Below, piece by piece: positions 60,326 through 64,000 of a stretch of 64,000 bases of DNA; positions within the stretch are counted from its first letter, which is position 1; each line of letters opens with the position of its first letter. The DNA is from Malus domestica. Its lineage: Eukaryota > Streptophyta > Magnoliopsida > Rosales > Rosaceae. Under the pieces are notes generated by a model. That model saw only the letters and a list, made by a program, of their open reading frames with translations, had not been told where the DNA came from and did not search any database. The DNA is taken from positions 31,239,501 through 31,303,500 of the forward strand of contig NC_091661.1 in the NCBI RefSeq assembly GCF_042453785.1. The letters run 5' to 3'. Position numbers and translations under genes: made by a program.

Positions 60326-60840
60326 GATGAAGCGTTATTGAATTTCCCAATTTCCAATTTCCTTTGTTTTTTTTTTTTTTTTTTTTTTTTGGGAAAAGTA
60401 GAAATTTGAAAATGTGGGAGAGACAATGTATACAAATTTTGCTTCCATACTGTTAAGCGAGAGATTGTGATGCAAGCCACATCTTGTAGTAGTCGAAGGT
60501 TTGGATGAACCATATAAATTGAATTTGCTTCGAACAGTCTTGATCAAGAGCGTGTGAAGCTTTCTATGAGTTGTAGTGTTTGCATTGTTACAGAGGAGAA
60601 ATGTCTGAAGCAGATGCAAGAGGGCTGAAGAGCTTGATCTTCGTATACCATGCACTGAAGCCATTGTTGGCTTGCAATAAGACTTTGTTGGTGACTATAT
60701 GTCTTGTTAGGCATAAGTGCTCCCCTAGTTGAGTTGTAAAGCTTGATGGTTTTTTATTATTTGTGAATGCTAGGAGTTCACATGTACAAGTTGTACCACT
60801 CGTCTTCTGGTTAGTGGAATGAATGGTGGGTTGCTTTCAT
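60326..60840. other. Untranslated region with long poly-T
   Basis: A run of about 24 T lies at 60367-60390. No gene is seen. A further weak copy of the CTTGATCAAGAG-type unit lies near 60540. Confidence 0.55.
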
Positions 60841-61140
60841 CACTTGGTTGGTGGTATGAATGTGAATTCCTTAATCACCTTTCATCACATTTCATCACCT
60901 GGTTGGTGACATGAAGGAGAGTTCGCGTTGTACATTTCATCACCTGGTTGGTGGCATGAAGGAAAGTACGTGTTGTACATTTCATCACCTGGTTGGTGGC
61001 ATGAAGATGAGTTCCTTCTTCACCTGATTGGTGATAAGGGTGGCAAGTTTCCAAATAATATTAGAGTACGGGTTGTACATTTCATCACCTAGTTGGTGGT
61101 ACGAAGGTGAGTTCCTTCATCACCTAGTTGGTGAGAATAA
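60840..61140. repeat. Tandem array of CACCTGGTTGGTG units
   Basis: At least six copies of TTCATCACCTGGTTGGTGG spaced irregularly by 45-60 bp, with variable GCATGAAGG(A)AAGTACG linkers. Confidence 0.85.
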
Positions 61141-61219
61141 GGGCAAGGTGTCGAGGCACATTGTGGCAAATGTCGAATGACACAAAGTGTGTTGAACCCT
61201 TTCGAAGCACAGTTGGCTT

Positions 61220-61373
61220 ATGTATGGATGTATTGGAATGTATGATGTTTATGCATGAATGTGTTGGAATGTATGATGTTTATGTATGAATGTATTGGAA
61301 TGTATGATGTTTATGTATGAATGTGTTGGAATGTATGATGTTTATGTATGAATATGTTGGAATGTATGATGTA
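61220..61373. repeat. 31-bp tandem array, five copies
   Basis: Units read TGTTGGAATGTATGATGTTT with TATGTATGAA linkers (31-bp period). Copies are nearly identical. Confidence 0.92.
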
Positions 61374-61588
61374 GATCCTTTGTATAGTCTTGTTGACACA
61401 TACTTAGATTTTGTTTTGTATTGGAAACATTTGCGTTGAAGCTTCAACACTTGAGTGTTTCATTGCTCAGAATGTAAAAGAGTTTAGGGCCGAGTTGGCT
61501 AAATCACCTCTTTATTGAATTCATACCAAATGGTCTTTGTTACATAGGATGCCGAACGGCTGTAGCTTAACACTTGTACAATGTGAGT

Positions 61589-64000
61589 CTATTTGTAATA
61601 GTACTTCAAGTGGTCAGCATTCCATGGATGGCCAAGGGTCTTGCCGTCGGAGTTTCTGAGCTTGTAGGAGCCAGGGCGGCTGATGCTGATGACCTCAAAC
61701 GGTCCGTCCCAGTTAGGACTGAGTGTTCCTTCACTCGGGACCCTATCACAGAGTAATCTTTTCTTCAGTACCCAGTCTCCCACTTTGAAAGAGCGAGGTT
61801 TGACCCTTGAGTCGTAGTAGTTGGAAATGCGATGCTTGTAGGCGACATTCCTCAGGTGAGCCTGATTTCTGTGTTCCTCGACTAGATCCAGGTTGAGGGT
61901 GAGTTGTTTGTCGTTCTCACTCTGCATGTAATTCTGGATTCGGTATGTTGCTTGCTTAAGCTCAACCGGGACAACTGCTTCTGTACCAAAAGCAAGTGAG
62001 AATAGAGTTTCTCATGTGGAAGTCCGATATGAAGTACGGTATGACCAAAGAACTTGGGGTACGAATTCTGGCCAACAACCTTTAGCTTTGTCCAAGCTAG
62101 TTTTCAGAGTGCGCTTGATTATTTTGTTAACGGCCTTGACTTGTCCATTAGATTGGGGATGGGCTAGAGAGGCAAAACATAAGTTGATGTTGAACTTAGA
62201 GCAGAACATCTTGAACTTCTTGTTGTCGAACTGCCGCCCATTGTCCGTGACTATCGCATTGGGAATGCCGAATCTACAGAGGATGTTCTTCCATACGAAG
62301 TCTTCTATTTTTCCCTCAGTAATGGTTGCCAAGGGTTCTACTTCAGCCCACTTTGTGAAGTAGTCAACTGCAACGATTACATACCGGACCTTGCCCTTCC
62401 CTGCAGGCATTGGGCCTATCAAATCAAGTCCCCATTGGGCGAAGGGCCAAGGGCTGATCATAGGAGTGAGCGGCTCGGGATGGGAGTGAGGGATAGTTGC
62501 GTAGCGTTGACACTTATCACATGAGCGAGATATTCTGATGGCATCTTGGTGGAGTGTTGGCCAATAGTATCCTTGGCGAAAAGTCTTGTGCGCTAGGGAT
62601 CGAGACCCAACATGATCTCCGCAGACTCCTTCATGTATTTCCCGAAGGACAATTTCCGCCTCTGCAGGTGTAAGGCATCTTAGGTAGGGCAGGGTAAAAG
62701 CGCGCTTGTAGAGTTGGTCATTAATGATCAGGTAGCGAGCAGACTTGTATCGAATCTGCTTAGCTTGGACTTTGTCATTTGGGAGGGTGTCATGGGCAAG
62801 GAATTTATAAATTGGGGTGATCTAACTATCTCCTTGTTGTAAATTGCACACTTCCGCGACCATGGTGCTTGGTGCTGCCAACAATTCGACATGAATTTTT
62901 TGCCCAATCTTGTCTTCCACTGCCTAGGCGAGGCGGGCCAAAGCGTCTGCATGACTGTTTGCCACTCGAGGAACTTGGGTGATCTGGTAGTGGAAATGCT
63001 TGAGCAAAAGTCGTGTTTGCGCAAGATATGCTGCCATTGAGCTATCCTTAGCATCAAAGTTGTTCGTGACTTGGTTGACCACTAATTGGGAGTCACTGAA
63101 GATATCAATTTGTTTAACTCCAAGATGCTTGGCCAAACGTAAGCCTACTAGAAGGGCTTCGTATTCGGCCTCATTGTTCGATGCCTTGAATTTGAAACGA
63201 AGAGCGTATTCTATCGCCATTTTGTCAGGGGTAGTGAGGACTAATCCTGCTCCGCAGCCCTGTTGGTTGGATGAGCCATCAACATACAGACTCCATGTTG
63301 GGGTTGTTGATCCTATCTTCTGAGCTTCCGATGGTAATGAAGTTATTGCTTCAGGTGTAGAAGCAATGTCAACAGGATATGTGAAGTCGGCGATGAAATC
63401 TGCTACTGCTTGACCCTTGTCGGCTGGTTTTGGTTGGTAGGAGATGTCAAACTCACCCAATGTTATCGCCCATTTGATCATTCGCCCAGACGTGTCAGGA
63501 CTCTGGAGTATCTGTCGAAGATGGTGATTGGTAAGCACGATGATGGCGTGTGCTTGGAAATAAGGGCGAAGTTTTCGAGCAGACATGACCAATGCTAGAG
63601 CTAATTTCTCAATGTTAGAGTATCGTGTCTCCGCATCTTGTAGGGCCTTGCTAGCATAGTAGACGGGCCGTTCGACACCACTGTCATTTCGGATAAGAAC
63701 AGAACTGACTGCTGAAGCCGAGACCGATAGATAGATAATGAGAGTGTCACCAACTTCTGGTTTGGAGAGCAGATGGGCTTTACTCATGTATTCTTTGAGG
63801 TTCCTGAATGCCTTGGTACATTCCTCCGTCCATGTAATGTACTTCTTATTTCCCTTGAGTGCTTTGAAGAAATGAGCACATCTGTCTGTGGCCTTAGAGA
63901 TGAATCTGGTTAAGGCTGCCACCTTGCCAGTAAGGCTTTGGATGTCTTTTGAAGTTACTGGTTCTTTCATGTCGAGGATTGCTTTGATCTTTTCGGGGTT
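61589..64000 (-). pseudogene. Tat-lineage pol polyprotein, 3' part (RT end, RNase H, second RNase H, integrase)
   Basis: One minus-strand frame runs from the window edge to TAA at 61589, broken only by three in-frame stops (62926-62924, 62824-62822, 62014-62012). Order: the reverse-transcriptase tail; a first RNase H (YYASKALQDAETRYSNIEKL, about 63680); a linker; a second, plant-type RNase H with all four acidic positions (LYVDGSS, NNEAEYEAL, FSDSQLV, ANSHADALARL); an integrase zinc finger (HEGVCGDH...CDKCQRY, about 62640-62520); the integrase core (DLIGPMPAGKG, VTDNGRQFD); and a C-terminal module (FKVGDWVLKK...LSPNWDGPFEV). The third catalytic acid of the integrase is lysine here (SNGQVKAVNK). 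This copy cannot make a working polyprotein. The start lies beyond the window. Confidence 0.88.

Larger units (their letters stand above)
55712..64000 (-). mobile_element. Tat-lineage Ty3/gypsy retrotransposon, 3' part, with antisense gene
   Basis: From right to left (its own 5' to 3'): pol from beyond 64000 to 61589; a long untranslated region with four tandem-repeat arrays (61375-59660); an antisense gene (58383-59057, plus strand) with its own leader region; and the 3' LTR at 55712-56227. The pol carries a second, plant-type RNase H after the first, the defining feature of the Tat lineage. GTACT at 55707-55711 should be the target-site duplication, whose partner lies outside the window. 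Confidence 0.85.

Overview
This window is nuclear DNA from a flowering plant. It has introns with GT-AG borders, AT-rich intergenic DNA and layer upon layer of nested retrotransposons. Cassandra elements (TRIM elements with a 5S-rRNA-like LTR), a Tat-lineage Ty3/gypsy element with an antisense gene, and an expanded family of cyclic nucleotide-gated channel (CNGC) genes suggest a woody rosid. From the style of these repeats I lean to Rosaceae of the apple/pear type, but that is inference and not proven by the sequence. No bacterial, organellar or viral-genome features are present.

Layout. 1-2.0 kb is a partial paralogue of later blocks, split by a Mutator-like MITE and a solo copia LTR. 2.4-6.0 kb is a spermine synthase pseudogene (+), broken by a stop codon, splice-site changes and a solo LTR inside an exon. 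6.4-8.9 kb holds an inverted-repeat-flanked fragment and a large foldback palindrome. 10.4-11.4 kb is a complete Cassandra with a tandem duplication at its edge. 11.7-15.3 kb is a second MITE carrying a 2.7 kb solo LTR. 15.4-21.8 kb is a seven-exon CNGC gene (-), the only ordinary host gene here with an intact reading frame. 22-25 kb is intergenic paralogous DNA. 25.4-30.3 kb is a LINE (-) with its own 15-bp target-site duplication, interrupted by a solo copia LTR. 30.5-41.3 kb is a third MITE that received an inverted copy of itself and then a 9.4 kb gypsy element with near-identical 2,669-bp LTRs. 43.8-49.8 kb is a second CNGC copy (-), now a pseudogene, with a solo LTR and a hAT-like MITE in its first intron. 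50-52.2 kb is the paralogue of 22-25 kb. 52.5-55.7 kb is a PIF/Harbinger remnant whose Myb-like gene was hit by Cassandra. 55.7-64.0 kb is the 3' two-thirds of a Tat-lineage gypsy element (-), running off the right edge.

The main structural story is a segmental duplication: about 15.4-25.1 kb and 43.7-52.2 kb are the same ancestral block in the same orientation, and 1-1.9 kb is a third fragment. Because the blocks are paralogous, several insertions can be compared directly with an empty site elsewhere in the window. At least five solo LTRs with target-site duplications show that LTR-LTR recombination has been frequent.

The most unusual items are four. The gypsy element has almost identical LTRs around a badly decayed coding region, so it probably moved by borrowing proteins. 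The Tat element carries an antisense gene that appears to have its own promoter and poly(A) signal. The foldback palindrome is built partly from LTR sequence. The MITE family contains a 14-nt minisatellite and repeatedly hosts the same LTR family.
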